A stretch of DNA of 21,929 nt from contig JBJHCA010000057.1 of assembly GCA_050485785.1 (NCBI GenBank), positions 1 to 21,929 on the forward strand, given 5' to 3'. Below the pieces are notes generated by a model. The model was given only the letters and a program-made list of their open reading frames with translations. It made no database searches and was not told the origin of the DNA. The first letter of the stretch is position 1; each line of letters starts with the position of its first letter. This document shows, one piece after another, positions 13,353-21,491 of the stretch. Source of the stretch: JBJHCA01 sp050485785. Lineage in GTDB: Bacteria; Bacteroidota; Bacteroidia; Chitinophagales; Saprospiraceae. The translations under genes were made by a program, and so were the position numbers.

Positions 13353-15404
13353 ATGAGTAAAAAGAAACATGTTAACAGGCTTTCTGCCGAATCCAGCCCC
13401 TACTTGCTGCAACATGCCTCCAACCCGGTGGATTGGTATCCCTGGAGTGAAGAAGCCCTGGAAATGGCCAGGAAGCTTGACCGGCCTGTTTTACTCAGTA
13501 TTGGTTATGCAGCCTGCCACTGGTGCCATGTAATGGAAGAAGAGTCTTTTGTTGATCCTGCCATAGCTTCGGTGATGAACGAAAGCTTTATCAACATTAA
13601 AGTGGACAGGGAAGAGCGGCCGGATATTGACATGATTTATATGGATGCCGTTCAACTAATGACAGGGCAGGGGGGATGGCCTTTACACTGCTTTCTGACT
13701 CCGGACCTCAAACCTTTTTACGGTGGCACTTATTTTCCTCCTGTTCCCTGTTATAACCGCCCTTCTTGGTTACAGGTACTTGAAGCTATTGCCAAAAGCT
13801 GGCGGGATAATCGCAGTCAGCTTACTGAACACGGGGTTCGCGTTATGGAAAAGGTAGTATCCAATGAGTCGGATCTGCTAACCCACGCAGCCGTTGAAAC
13901 TGATGAGTCATCAGCAGATAGTTATGCGGACAGTCTGAGTCAATTGCTGGATAACGACAACGGTGGGCTGGCAGGGGCACCCAAGTTTCCTTGTTTTCCC
14001 GTCCTCAATGCCTGCATGCATTTTGGTACTTTTACCAAACAGACCAATTTGAGGTCGCATGCACATTTTACACTGGAAACCATGTTAAAAGGCGGAATCT
14101 ACGATGTCATTGATGGAGGCATTTGTCGATACGCCGTTGATGAGCAATGGACAGTTCCGCATTTTGAGAAAATGCTTTATGATAATGCTGCCTTGCTTCA
14201 TACTCTCGCACTGGCACACAGACAACAACCCTCGCCTGAATGGGAGTGGGCCGCTCAATGTACTACTGAATTTCTTGAATCACGGCTGGCCAATGGTGCC
14301 GGAGGATATTTCTCAGCCATGGATGCCGACTCTGAGGGCAGCGAAGGTAAGTTCTATGCCTGGCAAAAGGAAGAACTGATTGATTGTGCTCCAGATTCTG
14401 AGCATTTGATCAATTCAATTTTTCATTGGCCACAACAACCCTTTTTTGAAGGAAAATACTTGCTGATCAGAAAGTCATCATGGGCTGATACCGCTACTGA
14501 AATGGGTATTTCTGCTTCTGCATTAATGAAGCATTGGAAACTGCTGAGATCTGCCATCAGGGAAGTCAGAGATCAAAGAACTCTGCCTTTCATTGACCGC
14601 AAAGAAATTACCTCGTGGAATGCACAGCTTATCAAAGGTCTGGCTGCCTCAGGTGCAGCCATGCAAAAAAGTGAATGGCTTGAACAGGCGCATCGGATTT
14701 TCAGGTACATCAATAACAAACTAAGAGTAGAAGGCAGTCTGGTTCGTTTTCGCCTCGGTAATCATACCGGGCACATGGCTTTTCTCGAAGACCATGCCTG
14801 GCTTCTTGATGCCGCACTTGAACTGGCATTTGCCGAAGCTGATTTTTCATTGTATTCCCGGGCCGGAGAATTGCTGGAAGAAATTGAAACGCTGTTTGAA
14901 AGGGATAAGAACGGCTTGTTTTACTTCAACAGAAAAGACGATCCTTCCCGCATAATCAACAAGTATACGGTTTTTGATTTGCCTTATGCTTCTCCCAATG
15001 CACTGATCGCCATGGCCTATCTCAAGCTTGGATGTGTGATGGGAAGGTCTTCTTTAACTGAGGAAGGTTTTCGCATGCTGAATGCAGTAAAACCGGCCAT
15101 GATGAAATACCCGGGCTCAATGACAGCTTGGTCGCTGGTTGATCTGGCACTGGAAAAGGGCCTTGCTGAACTGGCAATAATTGGCCCTGATTGCCGACAA
15201 GGAGTTGAACGTATCCGGCCACATTTCAGCGGTGAAGGGGTGCTTTTGGCTTCCATGGCCCCGGACAGCCGTTCACCCTTACTCAATGTTTTGCCCCAAA
15301 GCGGACAAACATATTTATACCGGTGCAAGAACTATGTCTGCAATCAGCCTGTTTCAATGGCAGATTACCCTGATCACATGCTAAATACCCTATTGATTGA
15401 GTAA
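13353..15404 (+). CDS. YyaL/Spata20-type protein: thioredoxin-fold domain plus (alpha/alpha)6 barrel
   Basis: A 683-residue protein of the DUF255/YyaL family, homologous to eukaryotic SPATA20. The N-terminal thioredoxin-like domain carries the diagnostic SPYLLQHASNPVDWYPW (15-31) and CHWCHVM (Cys55, Cys58), a CxxC centre, followed by VDREERPDIDMIYM and GQGGWPLHCFLTPD. The rest, with GGIYDVIDGGICRYAVDEQW, HFEKMLYDN, SAMDADSEG and KEITSWNAQLI, is the glycoside-hydrolase-like helical barrel. The family is widespread and lacks a settled biochemical function; a redox or carbohydrate-linked role is proposed from the folds. The length is normal. Its stop overlaps the annotated start of the next gene (porP) by 8 bases, so the two are likely co-transcribed. 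Confidence 0.9.
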   Translation: MSKKKHVNRLSAESSPYLLQHASNPVDWYPWSEEALEMARKLDRPVLLSIGYAACHWCHVMEEESFVDPAIASVMNESFINIKVDREERPDIDMIYMDAVQLMTGQGGWPLHCFLTPDLKPFYGGTYFPPVPCYNRPSWLQVLEAIAKSWRDNRSQLTEHGVRVMEKVVSNESDLLTHAAVETDESSADSYADSLSQLLDNDNGGLAGAPKFPCFPVLNACMHFGTFTKQTNLRSHAHFTLETMLKGGIYDVIDGGICRYAVDEQWTVPHFEKMLYDNAALLHTLALAHRQQPSPEWEWAAQCTTEFLESRLANGAGGYFSAMDADSEGSEGKFYAWQKEELIDCAPDSEHLINSIFHWPQQPFFEGKYLLIRKSSWADTATEMGISASALMKHWKLLRSAIREVRDQRTLPFIDRKEITSWNAQLIKGLAASGAAMQKSEWLEQAHRIFRYINNKLRVEGSLVRFRLGNHTGHMAFLEDHAWLLDAALELAFAEADFSLYSRAGELLEEIETLFERDKNGLFYFNRKDDPSRIINKYTVFDLPYASPNALIAMAYLKLGCVMGRSSLTEEGFRMLNAVKPAMMKYPGSMTAWSLVDLALEKGLAELAIIGPDCRQGVERIRPHFSGEGVLLASMAPDSRSPLLNVLPQSGQTYLYRCKNYVCNQPVSMADYPDHMLNTLLIE

Positions 15405-16401
15405 TTTTACAGCATATTATTTGTGGCGAAGGCTTGCCGTGACAGGAGTGTTTTTTTTCATGTCTCTTTGTGCTGCGTATTCGCAGCAGGCCCCGCAGTT
15501 TTCCCTGTATCATCTGCAGCCCGCATTACTCAACCCGGCCTGGGCCGGATATGAGGAGTCACTCAGTATTACCGGACTTCACCGGCAGCAATGGGCTGAG
15601 CTCAGCGGAGGGCCTCAAACCCAAATGTTGATTGCCCATATGCCTGTTTACCCGCTTAGCAGCAGCATCTTATTGCAGGCAGAAAGGGATCTTACGGGTC
15701 TGCTCGAAGTTATTAGCTTTTCAGGAGCCTGGGCCTATCGCATTCATCTCACGTCATCGGTGAGTTTACAGGCAGCGCTGGGGGGGGGATATCTACAGGC
15801 AGGAATTGACGGATCGAGACTCAGAGCACCGGAAGGCAACTATGACGAAGATATCATTGACCACAACGACCCAATTTTGCCGCTGGTAAACGTGAGAGGC
15901 AGCGAATTTTCACTTCATGGGGGTCTGGTCATGGTCAGTTCCTGGGTAGATGCAGGTGTTGCAGTATATCATGCCAACAGACCTTCGATCACATGGGATG
16001 GAGAAAATTCCCCCATTTTTACCCGGGCACCTTATTATACTGTGTTTAGCCGTGGCAGGATACCACTCAGCTACCCGTTTGAATTGCTGCCAACATTAGC
16101 CATTCGCACCGATATTACTCAGATACAGACGGAATTAACACTTAACCTCAATTATCTCGATAATATTCAGGGAGGTTTTTCGTTCAGAGGCTATAATAAA
16201 AATACCATGGATGCGCTGGCATTCCATATAGCCTTGAGAATTAGAGGCAATGCAATGGTTGGATATGCTTATGACATTCCGCTTTCTGCTTTTGGAAATG
16301 TTCATCGGGGGTCACACGAAATTATGTTGAAGTTAAACTTCGAAGGGCCTGCCGGCAAAGGTGTTCCGCCCAAAATCATCTACAATCCAAGGTATTTTTA
16401 A
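15397..16401 (+). CDS. porP: PorP/SprF-family T9SS outer-membrane protein
   Basis: A 334-residue outer-membrane beta-barrel protein of the PorP/SprF family, which partners T9SS and, in some species, gliding adhesins at the outer membrane. A signal peptide runs to about residue 29 (VFFFMSLCAAYS-QQAPQ). The mature protein begins with the family signature QFSLYHLQPALLNPAWAG, then LHRQQWAELSGGPQTQ. The typical C-terminal beta-hairpin region includes MVGYAYDIPLS and SHEIMLKLNF. There is no ATG before the signal core, so the start is TTG at 15397 or, equally plausible, TTG at 15421 (WRRLAVTG), which would give a more usual short signal peptide. It is followed by a terminator and then gldK, the same order as porPKLMN in Porphyromonas. 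Confidence 0.88.
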   Translation: MSNFTAYYLWRRLAVTGVFFFMSLCAAYSQQAPQFSLYHLQPALLNPAWAGYEESLSITGLHRQQWAELSGGPQTQMLIAHMPVYPLSSSILLQAERDLTGLLEVISFSGAWAYRIHLTSSVSLQAALGGGYLQAGIDGSRLRAPEGNYDEDIIDHNDPILPLVNVRGSEFSLHGGLVMVSSWVDAGVAVYHANRPSITWDGENSPIFTRAPYYTVFSRGRIPLSYPFELLPTLAIRTDITQIQTELTLNLNYLDNIQGGFSFRGYNKNTMDALAFHIALRIRGNAMVGYAYDIPLSAFGNVHRGSHEIMLKLNFEGPAGKGVPPKIIYNPRYF

Positions 16402-16418
16402 CCGGCATCGGTTTTTTT
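16400..16418 (+). terminator. Rho-independent terminator after porP
   Basis: Stem AACCG/CGGTT with a GCAT loop followed by seven T, starting within the porP stop codon. It separates porP from the gldK promoter. A second stem, AAACCCT/AGGGTTT (16431-16453, 9-base loop), follows without a T run. Confidence 0.6.
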
Positions 16419-16496
16419 AACATGTAGCTCAAACCCTTGGTATATCAGGGTTTCCGCAATATAAAAGCAAGATGCCAACGGTTTTTGGAAAAATAA

Positions 16497-16529
16497 TTTT
16501 TGCAGCATTTGCCAAAGAGCCTATATTTA
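16497..16529 (+). promoter_or_regulatory. Promoter for gldKLMN
   Basis: TTTTTG (16497-16502), 19 bases, TATATTTA (16522-16529), one base off the Bacteroidota consensus. The predicted start near 16536 gives a leader of about 34 bases before gldK. Confidence 0.5.
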
Positions 16530-16569
16530 CGCTCGCTTTTGAGCAAACTACGAGATAAGCAGGTTACCT

Positions 16570-17817
16570 ATGATGGAAAATTTTAGAAATTCTTTGATTC
16601 TGGTCGCACTTGCCAGCCTATTAGCACTTTCATGTAACACCCGCCCCCAGGGTCAGTTAATAGGAGTACAGGATCGACCTACATGGAGAGGTATTAACCC
16701 TTTTGGTATGGTGTATGTACCGTCAGGTACATTGCACATTGGCGCCAGTGATCAGGATGTCAGAATGACCATGATCCAGCAGCAGCGTTCAATCTCTATT
16801 CAGGGATTTTATATGGACGATACCGAAATCACGAATAACGAATACCGTCAGTTCGTGTACTGGGTTCGGGATTCAATTGCCCACACTCTGATCGGCAACT
16901 TTGTTGAAGACGACTGGGGTGATGAGCGCCTTGACTGGTCAATTCCCATAGACTGGGATGATGAAATGCTCGATGACCTTTACTACCCGCCTCATGAACG
17001 CATTTTTGGTAAAAAGGAGTTGGACCCCCGAAAACTCGTGTTCGAGTATAAGTGGTATGACTGGCAACGTGCCGCTCACGATCGCGACCGGAGCAACCGC
17101 GCCAATTACATTATGCGTGAAGAAACCGAGATCTACCCTGACGAGAATGTTTGGATCAGGGATTTTACCTATGCTTTCAATGAGCCCATGACAAGGCAGT
17201 ATTTTACCCATCCTGCCTATGATGATTATCCTGTAGTGGGGGTTAGCTGGAAAATGGCCAGTGCTTTCTGCTACTGGAGAACCATGCTGTGGAAGCAGTA
17301 TGAGGACAGAAACGGAATACTCACCGACGAATTCCGCCTGCCCACCGAACATGAATGGGAGTACGCGGCCCGTGGTGGCAACTCATTGGCTCCTTATCCA
17401 TGGGGTGGATACTATCTCAGAAATACAAAAGGATGCCTTTTGGCCAACTTCAAACCCGGTCGTGGCAATTACCCGGAAGACGGTGGTATGTACACCGTGC
17501 GTGCAGATGCATATTTCCCCAATGATTACGGCTTGTACAACATGGCCGGTAATGTTTCTGAGTGGACACAAACAGCATTCCATGAGAATGCATATTCCTT
17601 CCAGCACGACTTGAACCCTACCATTACATACAATGCCAAAGAAGACGACCCTGAAGCATGGAAGCGTAAAGTAGTACGTGGCGGTTCCTGGAAAGATGTT
17701 GGATACTTCCTGCAAACAGGTACACGTCACTGGGAATATCAGGATACAACCAAATCCCACATCGGATTCCGTTGCGCACTGACTTTCCTGGGAAGAGCAA
17801 GAACAGATTTTAACTAA
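16570..17817 (+). CDS. gldK: GldK/PorK, T9SS outer-membrane-associated lipoprotein
   Basis: A 415-residue lipoprotein (hydrophobic 9-20, lipobox LALSC, Cys22) with a formylglycine-generating-enzyme/sulfatase-modifying-factor fold. Landmarks in order: MVYVPSGTLHIGAS, MDDTEITNNEYRQFVYWV, DDYPVVGVSWKMASAFCYWR, FRLPTEHEWEYAARGGN, YGLYNMAGNVSEWT, KVVRGGSWKD and HIGFRCALTF. In the T9SS, GldK/PorK forms with GldN/PorN the large periplasmic ring attached to the outer membrane, and is not thought to be an active formylglycine enzyme. The family also includes GldJ, but the position directly before gldL-gldM-gldN identifies this copy as GldK. It has its own promoter; a hairpin separates it from gldL. 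Confidence 0.92.
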   Translation: MMENFRNSLILVALASLLALSCNTRPQGQLIGVQDRPTWRGINPFGMVYVPSGTLHIGASDQDVRMTMIQQQRSISIQGFYMDDTEITNNEYRQFVYWVRDSIAHTLIGNFVEDDWGDERLDWSIPIDWDDEMLDDLYYPPHERIFGKKELDPRKLVFEYKWYDWQRAAHDRDRSNRANYIMREETEIYPDENVWIRDFTYAFNEPMTRQYFTHPAYDDYPVVGVSWKMASAFCYWRTMLWKQYEDRNGILTDEFRLPTEHEWEYAARGGNSLAPYPWGGYYLRNTKGCLLANFKPGRGNYPEDGGMYTVRADAYFPNDYGLYNMAGNVSEWTQTAFHENAYSFQHDLNPTITYNAKEDDPEAWKRKVVRGGSWKDVGYFLQTGTRHWEYQDTTKSHIGFRCALTFLGRARTDFN

Positions 17818-17875
17818 AGCAGTGACACGGAGAGGCCAAAACGTTACCTGACTTTAACTTAATGAAACATTAATC

Positions 17876-17895
17876 CGGGCTCCCTGCGGAGCCTG
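17876..17895 (+). terminator. Hairpin between gldK and gldL, possible attenuator
   Basis: Stem GGCTCC/GGAGCC with a CTGC loop, extendable by a G-T and a C-G pair, followed by the T-rich ATTTGTTCATAATTT without a continuous T run. It may partially terminate or process the transcript, which would fit different copy numbers of GldK and GldLM; this is an inference. Confidence 0.35.
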
Positions 17896-17949
17896 ATTTG
17901 TTCATAATTTCGCATTTAATTTCTTTCACAACAGAAAAAGCCAAAACCC

Positions 17950-18672
17950 ATGAAGTTTATCAAATCCAAAGGTTTTAAGTATGCTAAAAATTTCCTTATT
18001 GGAATTGGTGCCGCCATTGTTATGCTTGGAGCACTCTTCAAAATCATGAGCTGGGAATACGGTGATGAGATGATCACTGCCGGCCTTGTAACTGAAGCCA
18101 TTCTTTTTGCCATGCTGGGTATTCTTCCACCCGAAAGCGATTACTACTGGGAAAAACTTTACCCGGGGCTGAATGATTACAACTCTAAAATAACCCCTAT
18201 TACTGCACAGCAGGATGGGAAAGGGCCTGCAGCACTTGATGGCGAGCGCGTTGATAAGCAACTCGACGGCATGCTTTCAGAACTGCAAACTATGGCCCGC
18301 AGTATGTCATCGCTAAAAGCCTTGCAGGAAGTCGACTTTAAGGGAACCGGCGAACAAATAAAGAAAATGGGCACATTCTACTCGAGTTTGAATGAAGCTA
18401 TGGCTAATGTAAATGATTCTGTTAAAGATACTCAGGTATATAAAGAAAACCTGAAGTCTTTGAACACGAACTTGTCCAGTATCAATAATACTTACAGTAC
18501 TATGCTGAAAGCAACTTCAGGAGTTTCTGAAGCTATGGGCAGTATTGCTGAAAGTGCACAGGATGCCAAAAACTATAAAGTGCAGTTGGCAAAGCTCAAC
18601 CAGAATCTTGCTTCGCTCAACAGCGTTTACGGCAACATTTTGGGTGCTATGGGTGGAAGAGCTGCAGGCTAA
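17950..18672 (+). CDS. gldL: GldL/PorL, inner-membrane motor subunit of T9SS/gliding
   Basis: A 240-residue inner-membrane protein. Two transmembrane helices, about 14-33 (NFLIGIGAAIVMLGALF) and 41-60 (MITAGLVTEAILFAMLGILP), are followed by a cytoplasmic region rich in coiled-coil-like heptads (about 95-230: MARSMSSLKALQEVD, LNTNLSSINNTY, LAKLNQNLASLNSVYG). GldL forms a pentamer around a GldM dimer and converts proton flow into motion that powers secretion. The conserved intramembrane glutamate of helix 2 is present at position 49 (LVTEA), the same number as in Flavobacterium johnsoniae GldL. The length and topology are usual. A gap of 132 bases from gldK contains a hairpin; gldM follows after 58 bases. 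Confidence 0.93.
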   Translation: MKFIKSKGFKYAKNFLIGIGAAIVMLGALFKIMSWEYGDEMITAGLVTEAILFAMLGILPPESDYYWEKLYPGLNDYNSKITPITAQQDGKGPAALDGERVDKQLDGMLSELQTMARSMSSLKALQEVDFKGTGEQIKKMGTFYSSLNEAMANVNDSVKDTQVYKENLKSLNTNLSSINNTYSTMLKATSGVSEAMGSIAESAQDAKNYKVQLAKLNQNLASLNSVYGNILGAMGGRAAG

Positions 18673-18730
18673 TTGCCGGTATCCTTCCTTTTGACAAAGA
18701 ATCATTATAAACTGAAGAAAATTATAGGAA

Positions 18731-20275
18731 ATGGCAATTCCAAAGGAACCGCGTCAGTTGATGATCACCATTATGTATCTGGTGCTCACAGCCATGCTGG
18801 CGCTTAATGTTTCCGCCGAGATCTTTAACGCCTTTAAAATGGTGGATCAAAGTCTGGTGGAATCAAACCAAAGATTGGCAAGGGAGAACAATATGTTACC
18901 TTCCGAAATTCAGAGGCTCTCGCAGAATGATCCGGCCAATTTAGCGACCTATGTTGATAGAATTCCAGAGACTCAGGCACTTTCGGCAGCAATTGTTGCT
19001 TTTATCGATACCGTTTGGTTTAAAATGGTTGAAGATGGAGGAGGCTGGAAGGACGGAATAGTTGGCGGAGAGCCCAGGAATTACAAAAATAAGGATGTGA
19101 CTACACGGTATTTAGTCAATCAAAAGCTTGGCGACACATTACAATTAATGGTTGAAGCCGCCAGGGATCAATATGTTACCTTGTTTGATGATGCTGATCA
19201 GGCTACTCGGGCCGGTGGTATATCACTCGACATTGATGATGATTCCTGGAGAAAGCCTGAGTTGAGAAAGGAGAGCTGGGCAGACTTTACTTTCCGGCAG
19301 ATGCCATTGGCGGCTGTAAAACCCATTCTTGAAAAGATCAAGAATGACGCCAAGGCAACAGAAAATTATGTTCTCAATTATCTGTTAAGTAAAGTGGGTG
19401 GTGAAGACATCATTTTTGATGAGTTTCAGGTGGTTTCTTCACCCACATCATCCTACATTATTCGCGGAGATCGCTACGAAACAGAGATTTTCCTGAGTGC
19501 AACCAGTTCTGCTACCGAACAGGGTATTGAATTTTTTATCGATGGCCGTCAGGTAGCTCACCAGGGTGGAGTGGTAAAATACGAAGCCACATCTACGGCT
19601 ACAGGAGTTCGTTCATATACGGTCAGTGCCAAGGTAACCAACCCTATTACCGGTGAGGTAATCGATGTTGCTCCCCGGACATTCCAGTACGAAGTCGGTG
19701 AACGAAGTGTAGCAGTTTCAGCAGATAAAATGAATGTTTTTTATATCGGTGTTGACAACCCGGTTTCCATATCTGCTGCCGGTGTACCTACAGATCAGTT
19801 GCGCATTAACATGGATGGCGGTACCATTTCTTCTACAGGTGTGGGCAAATACAACGTTAGGGTAACGCGCCCCGGTGATGCCACCATTACGGTTAGCGGT
19901 GGTGGATTGCCTCCCACTAACTTCCAGTTTCGCGTTCGCAGAATTCCCGATCCTGTAGCTATGTTGGGTAACAACCCCAGTGGTACCATGGGTAACGGCG
20001 AGTTTCGTGCACAGGGCGGTCTGGTTCCCAGGCTAGAGAACTTCGACTTTGATGCTCGTTGCGATGTGGTCGGATTTGAATTGACTCGTGTTGCTGCCCG
20101 TCAGGATCCGGTCACTGCGCCTAACCGCGGCGGTACCATTGCTGATCAGGCGCGTCAATTGGTTAATCAGGCTGTCCCCGGTGATACGTACTATTTCGAC
20201 AATGTAAGGGTGCGTTGCCCCGGAGACGGAGAAGCCACTCGCCGGATTAACTCTCTTATTTTCAGAATACGTTAA
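18731..20275 (+). CDS. gldM: GldM/PorM, periplasm-spanning T9SS motor shaft
   Basis: A 514-residue protein with one N-terminal transmembrane helix (about 11-28, MITIMYLVLTAMLALNVSAE) preceded by the conserved KEPRQLM, and a long periplasmic part. The latter consists of a helical domain (about 35-220), then beta-rich domains (about 225-514) with SPTSSYIIRGDRYETEIFLSA-type strands and a C-terminal domain containing DFDARCDVVGFEL. GldM dimerises, inserts its helix into the GldL pentamer and transmits rotation to the GldK-GldN ring. The length is within the family range (about 510-525). It lies between gldL and gldN with short gaps (58 and 20 bases), consistent with one operon. Confidence 0.94.
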   Translation: MAIPKEPRQLMITIMYLVLTAMLALNVSAEIFNAFKMVDQSLVESNQRLARENNMLPSEIQRLSQNDPANLATYVDRIPETQALSAAIVAFIDTVWFKMVEDGGGWKDGIVGGEPRNYKNKDVTTRYLVNQKLGDTLQLMVEAARDQYVTLFDDADQATRAGGISLDIDDDSWRKPELRKESWADFTFRQMPLAAVKPILEKIKNDAKATENYVLNYLLSKVGGEDIIFDEFQVVSSPTSSYIIRGDRYETEIFLSATSSATEQGIEFFIDGRQVAHQGGVVKYEATSTATGVRSYTVSAKVTNPITGEVIDVAPRTFQYEVGERSVAVSADKMNVFYIGVDNPVSISAAGVPTDQLRINMDGGTISSTGVGKYNVRVTRPGDATITVSGGGLPPTNFQFRVRRIPDPVAMLGNNPSGTMGNGEFRAQGGLVPRLENFDFDARCDVVGFELTRVAARQDPVTAPNRGGTIADQARQLVNQAVPGDTYYFDNVRVRCPGDGEATRRINSLIFRIR

Positions 20276-20295
20276 GTATTTTAAACTGTTAGTAT

Positions 20296-21186
20296 ATGTT
20301 TATCAGTCAATTGCTTAGAAAGATGTCTCTGATCGCGGTGTTTACCACCTGCGGTATTTGGAGCATGCATGCTCAGATTGAAACCGGTACCGGAGCTACC
20401 GGACCTACAACTGAGGCCGGTGCCGAAACTGACCATGAGCCACCGCTGGACGATATTGTCAAGCGAAGCGTCATGGAAGATCGGTTTATCCTTCGGTATG
20501 CCAATATCCGCGAGCATGACATCATGTGGGAAAAACGCATTTGGCGCGTTCTTGATGTGAATGAGCTGATGAACAATCCATTTAAATATCCTGAAGCACC
20601 ACTGATCAATATTATGCTGACCGGTGCTGAATCCGGTGAGATCAGGGTATATCAGGATGAGGAATTCAAAAACCTGATCACTGGGGAAGAAGTAGCTCAG
20701 ATCGGCGCATCGGTTGATACGGTCTGGATTATGGATCCCATCACTTATGAAGAAATTCCACAGGTAGTATCCAATGTGCTTAATCCCGAAGATATTCAGA
20801 GGTATCGGATCAAAGAAGTTTGGTATTTTGATTCTCAGGCTTCCATGCTTCGCGTAAGAATTCTTGGAATTGCTCCACTGAAAAAGGACTTTGATGAGCA
20901 GGGTAATTTCCGCTGGGAAGCACCTTTGTTCTGGATCTATTACCCTCATGCCCGGGAATTCCTGGCCAGACAGAAATATTTTAATCCATACAACGATGCA
21001 TCTCCGCTGAGTTGGGAAGATATTTTTGAAATGAGGTTCTTTTCAAGCTATATCACCAAAGAATCCAATGTTCGGGACTACCGTCTGGAGGATTACGGTT
21101 TCAATACAGGAATTGACTTACTCATTCAGTCGCAAAAAATTGAAGATACTATTTTCAATTTTGAGCAGGACCTTTGGTCATACTAG
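20296..21186 (+). CDS. gldN: GldN/PorN, T9SS periplasmic ring component
   Basis: A 296-residue exported protein. The signal peptide (about 1-27) ends near SMHAQIE. A low-complexity Thr/Gly/Ala/Glu segment follows, then the conserved body: DIVKRSVMEDRFILRYANIR, DIMWEKRIWRVLDVNELMNN, VWIMDPITYEE, YRIKEVWYFDSQASMLRVRI and FWIYYPHAREFLARQKYFNP. GldN/PorN binds GldK/PorK to form the periplasmic ring required for T9SS secretion. It is the last gene of the cluster, 20 bases after gldM, and is closed by a strong terminator at 21208-21243. It is complete, with all conserved blocks present. Confidence 0.93.
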   Translation: MFISQLLRKMSLIAVFTTCGIWSMHAQIETGTGATGPTTEAGAETDHEPPLDDIVKRSVMEDRFILRYANIREHDIMWEKRIWRVLDVNELMNNPFKYPEAPLINIMLTGAESGEIRVYQDEEFKNLITGEEVAQIGASVDTVWIMDPITYEEIPQVVSNVLNPEDIQRYRIKEVWYFDSQASMLRVRILGIAPLKKDFDEQGNFRWEAPLFWIYYPHAREFLARQKYFNPYNDASPLSWEDIFEMRFFSSYITKESNVRDYRLEDYGFNTGIDLLIQSQKIEDTIFNFEQDLWSY

Positions 21187-21491
21187 ACTTAAAAATGTCA
21201 GTTAACGAAAAGGGCTCTTTGTACATACAGAGAGCCTTTTTTTATACCTTTTTTTGGGGCCGGGAACCGGCCCAACAAAGAGTTATCCTCAAGATTCCCC
21301 ATCACCAAAGTTAACACAATCTTTGCCTGTCTCACCACAGTTAACTCTATTCGCAATCTTGGAGAAAATCTCTTTATCGGGAAACCAAGTTTTCTTTTGC
21401 TGTGGCTGAATAATACACCTCCAAAATGGTCATTTAAAGGGAAAATTAGTTTTATCTTTCGGCTCCTATTTTTATCACCAATCTTCTATCC
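21187..21491. other. 305-base intergenic region after gldN
   Basis: It contains the gldN terminator (21208-21243) and, 13 bases later, a second perfect stem GGGCCGG/CCGGCCC with a GAA loop (21257-21273), which has its T run on the 5' side. The remaining 200 bases show no gene. Near 21454 the sequence TATCTTTC is one base off a -7 element for the next gene, but no matching -33 is present. Confidence 0.5.
21208..21243 (+). terminator. Rho-independent terminator of the gldKLMN operon
   Basis: AAAAGG leads into GGCTCTTTGT paired with ACAGAGAGCC (one U-G pair), a short loop and seven T. It lies 22 bases after the gldN stop and is the clearest terminator in the window. Confidence 0.85.

Noticed and set aside
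16939..17760. Two long minus-strand ORFs opposite gldK
   Set aside because: They are antisense shadows of the strongly conserved gldK frame.
20362..20373. Palindrome AGCATGCATGCT
   Set aside because: It lies inside the gldN signal-peptide coding region and is explained by the codons there.
10678..21285. Shared 14-mer CCAACAAAGAGTTA near 10680 and 21272
   Set aside because: About one chance 14-base match is expected when both strands of a 22-kb window are compared, and the flanks are unrelated.
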